Both the position numbers and the translations under genes were made by a program. A stretch of DNA of 64,000 nucleotides from VRUE01 sp963780815 (GTDB lineage Bacteria > Actinomycetota > Thermoleophilia > Solirubrobacterales > 70-9), in NCBI GenBank assembly GCA_963780815.1, contig CAWADG010000006.1, positions 124,001 to 188,000 on the forward strand, given 5' to 3'. Shown here one piece after another: positions 1-8,484 of this stretch (positions are counted from its first letter, which is position 1; each line of letters begins with the position of its first letter). Under the pieces are notes generated by a model. It made no database searches. It had not been told where the DNA came from and was given only the letters and a program-made list of their open reading frames with translations.

Positions 1-2
1 CC

Positions 3-1631
3 GCCCTCGAGGGACCGCTGGAGGGCTCGCTCTTCATAGGACAACCATTGCCCGAAAACCAGTACCGCGTATTTATGCTCGCCGATGGCTTCGGGGTTCA
101 CGCCAAGTTCGTCACGTCCGTTCATCCCGACCCTGCGACCGGTCAGCTGACGATGAGCGTGTCCGACCTGCCGCAAGTGCCGTTCGAAGAGTTCAACCTG
201 CACCTGTTCGCTTCTGATCGCGGGCTGGTTGCAACCCCAACGCAGTGCACGGTATACGGGGTCGATTCCCTGTTCGTCCCGTGGAACGACCGACTATCTC
301 CTCAATCCTCGAAGCCGTCCCTGAGCCTGGCGGCGGGCCCGAACGACACTTCCTGTCCGGGCGAGACGCGCTCGTTCCATCCACGTCTGGTCGCGGGTGC
401 CTCAAGTGCGGTCGCGGGTGCCTTCAGCAGCTTTCAGCTGCGGCTTGACCGTGACGATGGCGACCAATTCCTTGGGGACCTGAACTTCAGGATGCCTCCC
501 GGCTTCACCGGAATGTTGCGGGGAATCAGCTACTGTCCCGAGGCTTCGATCGCGGTGGCGGAAGAGAATTTGGGTCGGCGGGAGCAGGCGGCCGCCAGTT
601 GTCCTCCGTCCAGTGAGGTGGGAACCACCAACGTCGCCGCGGGTCCCGGAAGCCATCCTTTCCATGCAGTGGGCAGGATGTACCTGGCGGGGCCCTTCAA
701 CGGCGCCCCGCTCAGCGTCGTCGCAGTCACCCCGGCTCTGGCGGGTCCCTACGACTACGGCACGGTGGTTGTGCGCGTGGCACTGCACGTGGATCCGCGC
801 ACCGCTCAGGTGAGCGCTGTCTCGGACACCGTGCCCTCGATCATTGGCGGCATCCCGATCCGAATGCGCTCAATCCAGGTGAATATCGATCGGCCTGCAT
901 TCACGATAAATCCAACAAACTGCTCGCCGTTCACGGTCGATTCTCAAGGGATCGGCGACCAGGGCACTGTGACCGATTTTTCCTCCTACTTCCAGGTTCT
1001 GAACTGCCGGGCACTAGCCTTCAAGCCCAGGTTCACGGTTCGACAGCTGGGCGGGGTCAAGAAAACCACTCGGTCGAAGGATCCGGCAATGCGTTTCGAC
1101 CTTTGGACACGTCCTGGCGACGCCAACATCAAATCGCTTGCCGTGACTCTCCCGAAGGCTTTCGCCATCGACCAGCGGCATCTCGGCAACATCTGCTCGC
1201 GAGCGCAGCTGGCGGCGGAACATTGCGCAGGGCGACAGCCGATCGGCACTGCCACGACGACCACGCCCCTGCTTGACCAACCGCTGACAGGCCCGGCGTA
1301 TGCGGTCTCGGGCTTTGGCAAGCTCCCGCATGTCGTCTTCATTCTCGACGGCCAGGTGACCATCATGCCCGAGGCGGAATCCTCTTCGGTCAAGGGCGGC
1401 CACCTGAAGACCGTGGTCCCGGTCATTCCCGATGCGCCGATCGGCCACTTCCGCCTCGATCTGTTTGGAGGCAAGAAGGGATACATCGTCAACACGCGAA
1501 ACCTCTGTGCCTCGCCGGCCAAGGTAGCCGTCCAGTACACAGCGCAAAGCGGAACGACCCTCTCCCAGGAAGTCAAGACAAAGACCGCCTGCGGGAAGGG
1601 CGGCGCGAAGCACGAGCGGCACCGGGGCTGA
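3..1631 (+). CDS. Secreted/surface repeat protein, N-terminus cut by window edge
   Basis: The frame is open from base 3, and the residues before the first possible internal start (TTG at 48) already read like the mature protein (GPLEGSLFIGQP), so the true start lies outside the window. About 542 residues are visible. The protein is beta-rich, with similar cysteine-bearing stretches at intervals (ATPTQCTVYG near the left end, INPTNCSPFTV in the middle), suggesting repeats of one extracellular module. It ends in a basic tail (KHERHRG). No catalytic motif or membrane helix is visible. I infer a secreted or surface protein of unknown function. The coding call is sure, the role is not. Confidence 0.8.
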   Translation, partial: ALEGPLEGSLFIGQPLPENQYRVFMLADGFGVHAKFVTSVHPDPATGQLTMSVSDLPQVPFEEFNLHLFASDRGLVATPTQCTVYGVDSLFVPWNDRLSPQSSKPSLSLAAGPNDTSCPGETRSFHPRLVAGASSAVAGAFSSFQLRLDRDDGDQFLGDLNFRMPPGFTGMLRGISYCPEASIAVAEENLGRREQAAASCPPSSEVGTTNVAAGPGSHPFHAVGRMYLAGPFNGAPLSVVAVTPALAGPYDYGTVVVRVALHVDPRTAQVSAVSDTVPSIIGGIPIRMRSIQVNIDRPAFTINPTNCSPFTVDSQGIGDQGTVTDFSSYFQVLNCRALAFKPRFTVRQLGGVKKTTRSKDPAMRFDLWTRPGDANIKSLAVTLPKAFAIDQRHLGNICSRAQLAAEHCAGRQPIGTATTTTPLLDQPLTGPAYAVSGFGKLPHVVFILDGQVTIMPEAESSSVKGGHLKTVVPVIPDAPIGHFRLDLFGGKKGYIVNTRNLCASPAKVAVQYTAQSGTTLSQEVKTKTACGKGGAKHERHRG

Positions 1632-1670
1632 AGCGCCAGACCCTGTGGTACGCTGACGTTCACAAAGTGA

Positions 1671-1690
1671 GGTCGGGCCGGGGGGCCCGG
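1671..1690 (+). terminator. GC hairpin after the first gene
   Basis: A short GC-only inverted repeat (GCCGGG / CCCGGC) lies 40 bases after the stop codon of the first gene, without a clear T-run. The 173-base gap to the exporter gene also holds TACGCT at 1649-1654, a hexamer that recurs upstream of other genes here and may be a -10 element. Weak evidence for either role. Confidence 0.25.
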
Positions 1691-1804
1691 CTTCGGCGTC
1701 ACAGGCCTCAGAATAGACGGGGATATGCAGCCGGAACGAACGTCGGTTTCGCTGACAGCAACTTGCTGCTCCCCTGTCGCAGGCCGCGGCCCGGGTCCAG
1801 CTAG

Positions 1805-4800
1805 GTGAGGATCCGGCCGGCCGTCGCGGCCCTGATAGCGGTGCTTCTCGGTTGCGCCGTGCTCGGCGTGGTCGGGCTCAACGTCCAGGACGAACTCGAC
1901 CCGCTCTCGCTGCGGATCTCCGGCACCGGCTCCGCCAAGGGCGAAGACCTGCTCGAGGCCCATTTCGGCGACTCGACGCCGTTCGCCGTTCTCCTGACGG
2001 GCCCGGCCGGCGAGATCGAACGCCAGGGCCCGCCCCTGGTCCGGGCGCTGCGGCACAGCCCCGACTCGTCGGTGATCTCGCCCTGGGACCGCGGCACCGT
2101 CGACGCCCTGCGGCCCGGCCCGCGCAAGGCCCTGATCATCGTCGACTACCACCACCCGCTGTCGACGGCGATGCGGGAAACGGTCCCGGAACTCAACCGG
2201 ATCCTCGAAGAGAACGTCCACCCGCCGCTGCGGGCGACCCAATCCGGCTTCGCGACGGTGTCCCGAGCCCTGCAGGAAGAGACGGTGAACGCGACGGAGC
2301 GGGCCGAGCTGCTCGCCGTGCCGCTGCTTCTGATCGTCCTCCTGCTCGTCTTCCGGTCGGTCGTCGCGGCGGCGATCCCGCTCGCGTTCGGCGCCCTCAC
2401 CGTGGTCGCCGGCCGCGGCGTCCTGGTCCTGCTCAGCTCGGTGATGACGATCGACGCGATCTCGCTCGTCGTCTGCACGATGATGGGGCTGGCGCTCGGG
2501 GTCGACTACTCGCTCCTGATCGTCTCCCGCTTCCGCGAGGAGCTTGCCGCCGGCCTCGACCCGCACGATGCGGCGAAGCGCAGCCGGGCGACCGCGGGCA
2601 GGACCACGGTCTCGGCCGGCGCCACCCTGCTCGCCGCGCTCGCCCTCTCGGCCTACGTCCAGCCCGGCTCGCTGTTGCTCTCGCTGGCCGTGACGGTCGG
2701 GGTCGCGACGATCCTCAGCGTCGTCGTCGCGGTCGGCGCCCTGCCCGGGCTGCTGACGCTGCTCGGGCCAAAGGTCAACGCCTGGGCGATCGGCGGCTCC
2801 CGCGGCTCGCACTCACGGGTCGCCGCAATGGCCGCCGCGGCGCTCCGCCGCCCCGGGCTCGCGGCGATCCTGATCGCGGTCCCGCTGCTGCTCCTGGCCG
2901 CCCCCGCGATCGGCCTCACCACCGCCGCTCCCGGGATCGACGAGCTGCCGGCCTCGAACCAGGCGCGGGAGAACGCGGAAGCGATCGACGCCGCCGTCGG
3001 CCCGGGCTGGGAAGCGCCGTTCGTCCTCCTCGCGGCGGCCCCGGAAGGCCCGATCACGACGCCCGAGCGACTCGCCCTCCTCAATCGCTGGCAGCACCGG
3101 ATCGCCTCCCAGCCCGGGATCCGGGCGGTGATCGGGCCGGGCGCGGTCGCCCGCGGCACGAAGCCGTTGCGCGAGCTCGGGAAGACGTTCACCGCCCAGG
3201 GCCCCGGGGGCACCGGCGATCTGGCCAAGCTCGGGCCGGGCCTGCGCCGCGCCGCGGAGGCGGTGTCGCAGCTGCGCGGCGGCCTCGCCAAGGGCGCAGC
3301 CGGCAGCGCCCTGCTGAGCCTCGGCGCCGAACGCGCCAGCGAGGGCGCCGGCCTGCTCGCCGGCGGCCTCGAAAAGGCGGCGGCCGGCGGCGAGCGGGCG
3401 AGCGGCGCCATCCACCGGCTCGGCGAAGGATCGAGGGAGCTCGCCGACGGGCAGCGGAAGACGGCGGTCGGCAGCCTCGCCCTCGAGCTCGGCCTCCGCA
3501 CCCTCCAGCCGAAGATCCAGAACAACGCCCTGCGCCGCTCGCGTGAACTCGCGACCCAGCTCGCCGAGGCCGCCGGCGAAGACCCCTCGCTCGCGCCCCA
3601 GGCGCGGCGTTCGCGGACGCTCGCCCGGGTGATCGCCTCGGCGCGCGACGAAGTCCGGCGGCTGCGCCGCATCGCCGACCGCGTCAACGGCGCCCTCAAC
3701 CGCCTGGTCGAAGGCGGCAGCCGCCTCGAAGAAGGGGTCGGGAAGCTCGAAGGCGGGTCCGAAGGCCTGACCGGCGGCCTCGCCAGCCTCGGCTCCGGCG
3801 CCGAACGGCTCGCCACCGGCCTCAACGCACTCCAGGGCGGCGCCGGCGCCCTTCAGGCCGGCCTCGCGGAAGGGTTCCAGCGCTCGCGGCCGCTCGAAGT
3901 CGGGCTGCGGCGCTCGAGCGTCCGCATCTCGGCCGTCGCCAACCCCCTTGCCCGGGGGGCCCACCGGCTCCGCCGCAGCTCACCGGGCCTGTTCGACTCC
4001 GGCTACTTCGTCCTCTCCGCGCTCGAAGGCGCGTCCTCGCGGCGGCAGGAGCTCGCCGGAGAGGCGGTGAGCGTCAACGGCGGTGGCCAGGCGGCGCGGA
4101 TGCTGATCATCTCCGACTACGGCCTCAACACGGCCGAGTCCCGCCAGGTCGGCGATCGGCTCGGCGGCGACGCCGCCAGCATCAGGCGCGACGGCGGGCT
4201 CGAAACCGGCCTGACCGGCGGCGCCGCCGTCATCAACGACTACGGCGTGGTGACCCGGGCCCGGATCCCGCTCGTCGTCGGCGCCGTCGTGATCGCATGC
4301 TTCCTGATGCTCGTGCTGATCCTGCGGGCGCCGCTGCTCGCCGCGATCGCCGTCGTCCTCAACCTCGGCTCGGTCGCCGCCGCGATCGGGGTGATGGCGT
4401 TGGTCTGCAAGATCCCCGACGGCTATCCGCTCGGCGGACATCCCTACGTCGACACCGTCGGCGCGGCGGCGATCTTCGGCGTCACCTTCGGCCTGTCGAT
4501 CGACTACGCGGTGTTCCTCCTCGCCAGGATGCGGGAGAGCTACGAGCGCGACGGGGACAACCGCGCCGCGATCGAACACGGCCTCCAGCGAACCGCCTCG
4601 GTGATCACCGGGGCGGCCGCGATCATGGCCGCGGTGTTCATCTCGTTCGCCGCGGCGCCGGTCGCGACGGTGAGCCAGATGGGCGTCGGGCTGACTGTCG
4701 CGGTCCTTCTCGATGCCACCGTCGTCCGCATCGTCCTGCTGCCGGCGCTGATGCTTCTATTCGGCGATCGGGTCTGGCGGACACCGCCCTGGCTGGCCCG

Positions 4801-4840
4801 CGTCCTGCCTTCGCAAAGCCGCCCCCAGAGCGCAATCTGA
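1805..4840 (+). CDS. MMPL/RND-family membrane exporter
   Basis: A 1011-residue membrane protein of the MMPL branch of the RND superfamily, which moves lipids or hydrophobic compounds across the cytoplasmic membrane using the proton gradient. It shows the usual two-fold layout: one N-terminal helix, an outer domain, a helix bundle (about 165-330), a further helix near 350, a second long outer region, and a last bundle (about 820-990). The proton-relay Asp-Tyr pairs are visible in both halves (GVDYS near 233, SIDYA near 900). The outer loop at about 455-740 is unusually long and Gly/Ala/Leu-rich, with heptad-like SRLEEGVGKLEGGSEGL-type repeats. The GTG start at 1805 has only a weak ribosome site. 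Substrate cannot be told. Confidence 0.88.
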   Translation: MRIRPAVAALIAVLLGCAVLGVVGLNVQDELDPLSLRISGTGSAKGEDLLEAHFGDSTPFAVLLTGPAGEIERQGPPLVRALRHSPDSSVISPWDRGTVDALRPGPRKALIIVDYHHPLSTAMRETVPELNRILEENVHPPLRATQSGFATVSRALQEETVNATERAELLAVPLLLIVLLLVFRSVVAAAIPLAFGALTVVAGRGVLVLLSSVMTIDAISLVVCTMMGLALGVDYSLLIVSRFREELAAGLDPHDAAKRSRATAGRTTVSAGATLLAALALSAYVQPGSLLLSLAVTVGVATILSVVVAVGALPGLLTLLGPKVNAWAIGGSRGSHSRVAAMAAAALRRPGLAAILIAVPLLLLAAPAIGLTTAAPGIDELPASNQARENAEAIDAAVGPGWEAPFVLLAAAPEGPITTPERLALLNRWQHRIASQPGIRAVIGPGAVARGTKPLRELGKTFTAQGPGGTGDLAKLGPGLRRAAEAVSQLRGGLAKGAAGSALLSLGAERASEGAGLLAGGLEKAAAGGERASGAIHRLGEGSRELADGQRKTAVGSLALELGLRTLQPKIQNNALRRSRELATQLAEAAGEDPSLAPQARRSRTLARVIASARDEVRRLRRIADRVNGALNRLVEGGSRLEEGVGKLEGGSEGLTGGLASLGSGAERLATGLNALQGGAGALQAGLAEGFQRSRPLEVGLRRSSVRISAVANPLARGAHRLRRSSPGLFDSGYFVLSALEGASSRRQELAGEAVSVNGGGQAARMLIISDYGLNTAESRQVGDRLGGDAASIRRDGGLETGLTGGAAVINDYGVVTRARIPLVVGAVVIACFLMLVLILRAPLLAAIAVVLNLGSVAAAIGVMALVCKIPDGYPLGGHPYVDTVGAAAIFGVTFGLSIDYAVFLLARMRESYERDGDNRAAIEHGLQRTASVITGAAAIMAAVFISFAAAPVATVSQMGVGLTVAVLLDATVVRIVLLPALMLLFGDRVWRTPPWLARVLPSQSRPQSAI

Positions 4841-4850
4841 GGACAATCAC

Positions 4851-4900
4851 GTACCGCCGATAGCCGCTCGAGGCGGTACAGTTCAGACGACGTCGAACTG
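4851..4900 (+). terminator. Two adjacent hairpins after the exporter gene
   Basis: GTACCGCC (4851-4858) pairs with GGCGGTAC (4872-4879), and CAGTTC (4879-4884) pairs with GAACTG (4895-4900). Both stems are perfect and fill the 88-base gap between the exporter and the next gene. There is no T-run, so they could equally be processing or regulatory structures. Confidence 0.35.
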
Positions 4901-4928
4901 GACGTCAACAGGGAATAGAGGGGAATAG

Positions 4929-5456
4929 ATGGGTCGAGTTGGAGGGCGTGCCGTGGTGGCCGTATCCGCGGTGACGCTTGCAGCGGGCGTAATCGGCGCT
5001 GCCGCATACGCCGAAGAAACGCCCACCGAGATCGTGACGACCGAAGCGCCGTCGCGAACCGAGTACGTCGACGAGCTCGAGGAAATCTGCAAGCCCGGGG
5101 CGAAGGAAACGCAGAAGGCGATGGACGGCGTCCGCGACGACGTCCAGAACCCCGCCCGGATCCCGGTCGCGGCGCAGAAGTTCCAGAAGGCGGCGGCGAT
5201 CTTCGGCGGGACGATCAACCACATATCGACCGTCCCCCGCCCAGCGGGCGATGAGTCGCGGTTGAAGAAATGGTTCGGCTATCTCAAACGGCAGGAGCAG
5301 TACCTCGAGGAAATCTCGGGCGAACTTCGGGCCGACCACACGATCAAGGCGCAGAGGCTGACAGCGAGATTTATCCACCACGGCAACCTCGCCAACAACG
5401 TCACCCTCGCCTTCGGCTTCAACTACTGCAGCTTCAGGTTCTCGAGGTTCGGTTGA
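4929..5456 (+). CDS. Secreted protein of unknown function
   Basis: 175 residues beginning with a signal-peptide-like stretch (basic start, hydrophobic segment to about residue 26, then AYAEE). The mature part is mostly helical and charged, with two cysteines (EEICKPG and NYCSFRF) that could form a disulphide. No enzyme motif is visible. The ATG at 4929 follows a purine-rich repeat (GGGAATAGAG) that can serve as the ribosome site. It ends one base before the next gene, so the two are probably co-transcribed and may act together outside the membrane. Confidence 0.7.
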   Translation: MGRVGGRAVVAVSAVTLAAGVIGAAAYAEETPTEIVTTEAPSRTEYVDELEEICKPGAKETQKAMDGVRDDVQNPARIPVAAQKFQKAAAIFGGTINHISTVPRPAGDESRLKKWFGYLKRQEQYLEEISGELRADHTIKAQRLTARFIHHGNLANNVTLAFGFNYCSFRFSRFG

Positions 5457-5457
5457 G

Positions 5458-6324
5458 ATGAGACGGCGGTCCCGGCTCGCCGTGGCTCTCGTCGTCCCCG
5501 GCCTGCTCGCAGTGTTCGCGCTGCTCGCGATCCCCGCGGGGGCGGAGCGGACGCAGAGCGGGAACCTGATCGTCTCCCTCGATGGCGGGATCAGCCCACG
5601 AAAACTCCCGCGTCACGAACGGGCGCCGGTCTCGGTCCACCTTGCGGGAGGGATCCACACCTCCGACAGCTCGACGCTTCCCCGCGTAGACAGGCTCAAA
5701 CTCGAACTCGCGTGGAGGGGCCTCCTGTTCACCCGCGGCCTGCCCGTCTGTCCCCAGGTGCGGCTGCGCGGGATCGACAGCCGCCAGGCGCTCGCGTCAT
5801 GCGGCGGCGCCCTGGTCGGGCGCGGTCAGCTCTACGCAAAGATCTTCGTCCCCAACCAGGCGCCGTTCGGGATCCGCGCGAACCTGCTCGCGTTCAACGG
5901 GAAGACCAAGGTGGGGCGGCCGGCCGTCCTGGTCCACGCCTACACGACGGACCCACCGGTCTCGTTCGTGATCCCGTTTGCCGTCCATCGCCAGAAAGGG
6001 GCGTTCCGCACCGTCCTCGTCACGACGCTCAAACGCTCGGTCGGGACCTGGCCGCACGTCTCCAACTTCCGGATCGAGGTCGCCCGCAGCTTCTTCTACC
6101 ACGGGAAACGCCACAGCTACCTCAGCGCCTCGTGTCCGGTGCCGCCGAAGTTCACCGCCGGATTCCTCTCCTTTGCCCGCGCCACCTACACGTTCGCCGG
6201 CGGCGAAGAGCTGTCGATCGAATCGGTCCGCAGCTGCCGGGCGCGGAAGAAGCACGGTACGTCAAAGGCTCAAAGGCACGTCGGTAGGGCGACTCCCCCT
6301 CACGCCACATTTCCCATTAAGTAG
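5458..6324 (+). CDS. Secreted beta-rich protein of unknown function
   Basis: 288 residues. The N-terminus is a clear signal peptide (MRRRSRLAVALVV, hydrophobic core, cleavage near AGA). The mature part is beta-rich with two cysteine pairs (VCPQVRLRG...SCGGALVG, and SCPVPPKF...SCRARKK) and a run of aromatic and basic residues. The layout recalls the first gene of the window, another secreted protein with spaced cysteines. The ATG lies one base after the preceding stop codon, indicating an operon. The last ~30 residues are of low complexity. Function unknown. Confidence 0.7.
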   Translation: MRRRSRLAVALVVPGLLAVFALLAIPAGAERTQSGNLIVSLDGGISPRKLPRHERAPVSVHLAGGIHTSDSSTLPRVDRLKLELAWRGLLFTRGLPVCPQVRLRGIDSRQALASCGGALVGRGQLYAKIFVPNQAPFGIRANLLAFNGKTKVGRPAVLVHAYTTDPPVSFVIPFAVHRQKGAFRTVLVTTLKRSVGTWPHVSNFRIEVARSFFYHGKRHSYLSASCPVPPKFTAGFLSFARATYTFAGGEELSIESVRSCRARKKHGTSKAQRHVGRATPPHATFPIK

Positions 6325-6375
6325 CGGTTTTCGTCCTCCAACTGGACCTGAACGGATGCGTCGCCGCGTTCGATC

Positions 6376-6404
6376 TTGACTATTGGGTCCGTTTGTGTTC
6401 TTAT
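6376..6404 (+). promoter_or_regulatory. Promoter with conserved GGTCCGT spacer (copy 1)
   Basis: TTGACT at 6376-6381, 17-base spacer, TCTTAT at 6399-6404. The spacer carries GGTCCGT at the same place as in the second copy at 7029-7057, and the two 29-base sites agree at most positions. A shared promoter and possible shared operator is inferred. Confidence 0.55.
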
Positions 6405-6525
6405 TTGCCTCGTCTCTTTGCGTAAGGCGGGAGCGCCACATCCCTGGCTCTTTTTGTTGGCCTCGATAGGGGCCTCTTTGGCTGTGCCGGAGCGCCTGCC
6501 GGCGGGCGTAACCAGATGGCTCGGC

Positions 6526-6957
6526 ATGAGTGACTTTTCGACGAGTTTCGAACAGCTGATGGACAGCGTGCAGGAGGCCTGCGCCGGGCAGAATGAGTGG
6601 CCGGCGAAGGTCGCTGCCGGAATCCGGGGAGCGGTCGACTTCTGCGTCCTGAATCCCGCGGCCGCCCAGGTCCTGGCGATAGAGACGCGGACCGCGGAGG
6701 GCGAGGGCGACTACATCGAGATGGTCGGCGGGTTTGCCGAGTTCATCGACGGGGAGGTCCGTTCGGGCCGGCGCTCCGCCGGCCCGACCGACGAGGCGCT
6801 GGTCGCGGCGATCGCGGCGATCATCGCCTATCACCTCCGCTCCGAGCGTCTCGACCGGCTCGAGGAGGCGGTTCCCGAGCTCGTCTGCCTCGCCCTCCTG
6901 CCGTATCTCGGCTTCGACGAGGCAAAGGGCTGGGCCGACTCGGCCGCCCGTGCCTGA
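6526..6957 (+). CDS. TetR-type C-terminal (ligand) domain without DNA-binding part
   Basis: The 143-residue product reads like the C-terminal half of an actinobacterial TetR regulator: all helical, starting in the ligand-binding/dimerisation region (SFEQLMDSVQEAC), then EWPAKVAAGIRGAVDF, and ending with the typical LVCLALLPYLGFDEA. Such regulators normally carry about 50 residues of helix-turn-helix before this. Upstream translation in the three forward frames shows no such motif, so the DNA-binding part is missing, not merely frameshifted. ATG 6526 is chosen; GTG at 6484 in the same frame is possible. It may be a degraded regulator or a stand-alone dimerisation partner. Confidence 0.6.
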   Translation: MSDFSTSFEQLMDSVQEACAGQNEWPAKVAAGIRGAVDFCVLNPAAAQVLAIETRTAEGEGDYIEMVGGFAEFIDGEVRSGRRSAGPTDEALVAAIAAIIAYHLRSERLDRLEEAVPELVCLALLPYLGFDEAKGWADSAARA

Positions 6958-7028
6958 CGACGCAATCAGCGCGGTATGCGGATGTCCGTGAAAAGTAGCC
7001 GCAAATAAGCGATATTTGCGGTGAGCCC

Positions 7029-7057
7029 TTGACAAGTTGGTCCGTATATGTTCTTAT
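7029..7057 (+). promoter_or_regulatory. Promoter with conserved GGTCCGT spacer (copy 2)
   Basis: TTGACA at 7029-7034, 17-base spacer containing GGTCCGT, TCTTAT at 7052-7057. It has the same geometry and largely the same sequence as the site at 6376. No gene follows for 178 bases; instead a folded stretch ending in a terminator does. Confidence 0.6.
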
Positions 7058-7063
7058 GGACTC

Positions 7064-7204
7064 TACCCGGGGCGAGCGTTTACTGTCGCTCGCTTTCCCG
7101 GCCCCATACAAGGCCGGGGCAAAGGTCGTCCCCTCCCCTGTGGGCACGACCTTGATTTACACGCAGGCGAGGCCCGGGAAGGTCTTCCCGCCTTCCCGGG
7201 CTTG
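7064..7204 (+). ncRNA. Candidate structured small RNA
   Basis: Between the promoter at 7029 and the YdeI-like gene lies about 140 bases without a convincing reading frame but with four successive perfect stems: GCGAGCG/CGCTCGC, CCCGGCC/GGCCGGG, AAGGTCGT/ACGACCTT (around a C-rich loop), and the terminator stem at 7172-7201. The start is set about 7 bases after the -10 hexamer. The C-rich loop slightly recalls actinobacterial 6C RNA, but the first hairpin loop does not fit that family, so I do not name it. A long 5' leader of the next gene is the alternative, made less likely by the terminator. Confidence 0.5.
7172..7201 (+). terminator. Intrinsic terminator of the candidate small RNA
   Basis: A perfect 11-base-pair stem, GCCCGGGAAGG (7172-7182) with CCTTCCCGGGC (7191-7201), 8-base loop, followed by TTGTCTGTG. 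Confidence 0.65.
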
Positions 7205-7235
7205 TCTGTGCTCATGATTCGGCGAGAATCGAGCT

Positions 7236-7811
7236 GTGCCCGACGACCTCCCGATCATCCTCTTTCCCTCGGCCGCCGACCTCGAGGCCTGGCTCGAGGC
7301 GGAGCACGACGGGTCGGAGGGGATCTGGCTGAAGCTCGCCAAGAAGGACTCGGGCGTCGAGAGCGTCAGCTATGCGGAGGCTGTCGAGCTCGGCCTCTGC
7401 TTCGGCTGGATCGACGGCCAGGCGCGGCGCTTCGACGACCGCCACTACCTTCAGCGATACACGCCGCGGCGGCCGCGGAGCAAGTGGTCACGCCTCAACC
7501 GCGAACGGGTCGAGGCGCTTGCGGCCGCCGGCCGGATGCGGCCCTCGGGGATCGCCGCGGTCGAGGCGGCGAAGGGCGACGGGCGCTGGGACGCGGCATA
7601 TGAGCCGCCGAGCACGGCCGAGGTCCCGCCCGACCTCGAGCGCGAGCTGAAGCGGGACCGGGCGGCGCGCGAGAGCTTCGAGGCGCTCGACGGCGCCAAC
7701 CGCTACGCGATCATCTACCGGCTGAACGACGCAAAGCGGCCCGAGACCCGCGAGCGGCGCCTGCGGCAGTTCGTCGAGATGCTGCGGCGGGGGGAGAGGA
7801 TCCATCGCTGA
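7236..7811 (+). CDS. YdeI/OmpD-associated family protein
   Basis: 191 residues matching the YdeI/OmpD-associated family: an N-terminal domain with SEGIWLKLAKKDSG and YAEAVELGLCFGWIDGQ, then RYTPRRPRSKWSRLNRERVEALAAAGRM, and a C-terminal helical part (PPDLERELKRDRAARESFEAL...YRLNDAKRPETRERRLRQFVEML). The family is widespread and cytoplasmic, linked in some species to resistance to peptides, but its biochemical role is not settled. The GTG start at 7236 gives the usual family N-terminus. It lies 32 bases after the upstream terminator, so it needs its own promoter. Confidence 0.85.
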   Translation: MPDDLPIILFPSAADLEAWLEAEHDGSEGIWLKLAKKDSGVESVSYAEAVELGLCFGWIDGQARRFDDRHYLQRYTPRRPRSKWSRLNRERVEALAAAGRMRPSGIAAVEAAKGDGRWDAAYEPPSTAEVPPDLERELKRDRAARESFEALDGANRYAIIYRLNDAKRPETRERRLRQFVEMLRRGERIHR

Positions 7812-7890
7812 TTCCCCGGACGTTCGATCGGTGGCCGTCGCCTGGGCTGTCGGTTAGGGTCGTCTCGACCCCTCCCAGAAACGGAGACCA

Positions 7891-8484
7891 ATGGCCTACG
7901 AGATGAACATCCGCGGCACTCAGGACAAAGTCAAGATCCGGAGCCCCTGGGCGGCCGCCCTGCTGCCGTTCGTGACGCTCGGCATCTACCACCTCGTCTG
8001 GTGGTACCGGATAAACCGGGAGATGCGCGACTACGGCCAGGCGAAAGGCTACGACCTCGGTCAGAACCCGACGAACTCGGTCCTGGCACTGTTCCCTGGC
8101 GGCCTGATCATCGTCCCGGCGCTGATCACCTACTGGCGCGGGACCAAGCGGGTGCAGGGCGCCTCGAGCGTCGCCGGCCAGGAGCCGCTCAACGGGTGGA
8201 TCGCGATCCTTCTCTACGTCCTGCTTTCCCCTGGCCTCTGGGCCTACATCCAGGTCTCTCTGAACAAGGTCTGGGAGGCCGAGGCCGATCCGGTCCCCGG
8301 GGGCGAGTTGCCCCCGCCCCAGGGCAGCGCGACGCCGCCGCCGCTCGAACCGCAGTCGGCAGAGCCGCCGCAGGAACAGGCTGAGCCCGGTGCGCCGCCG
8401 GCAGAGCCACCGCCCGCTGCCGAGCCGCCTCCGGGCGAGGGTGGGCCGCCGCCCTCCCAACCACCGCCGGGCCCAGGCTCCTAG
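7891..8484 (+). CDS. DUF4234 membrane protein with proline-rich tail
   Basis: 197 residues. After a short polar start come SPWAAALLPFVTLGIYHLVWWYRINREM and two more hydrophobic stretches (ALFPGGLIIVPALITYW and GWIAILLYVLLSPGLWAYI), the pattern of DUF4234 membrane proteins. From residue ~130 it becomes a Pro/Glu/Ala-rich, disordered tail of about 65 residues. Start ATG 7891 follows a GGAG ribosome site (ACGGAGACC). The stop codon is shared through CTAG with the small minus-strand gene at 8481. Role unknown. Confidence 0.75.
   Translation: MAYEMNIRGTQDKVKIRSPWAAALLPFVTLGIYHLVWWYRINREMRDYGQAKGYDLGQNPTNSVLALFPGGLIIVPALITYWRGTKRVQGASSVAGQEPLNGWIAILLYVLLSPGLWAYIQVSLNKVWEAEADPVPGGELPPPQGSATPPPLEPQSAEPPQEQAEPGAPPAEPPPAAEPPPGEGGPPPSQPPPGPGS

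Noticed and set aside
986..2812. A 608-codon minus-strand frame spanning the first gene and the exporter start
   Set aside because: It crosses two plus-strand genes and the region between them and resembles no protein family.
7040..7060. LexA-type SOS box in the twin promoters (GTTC half-site after TATAT)
   Set aside because: Only one half-site fits; the opposite half reads CCGT instead of GAAC in both copies.
7064..7204. Identification of the folded region as 6C RNA, SRP RNA, 6S RNA or tmRNA
   Set aside because: Only one loop is C-rich, and the conserved landmarks of the SRP, 6S and tmRNA families are missing.
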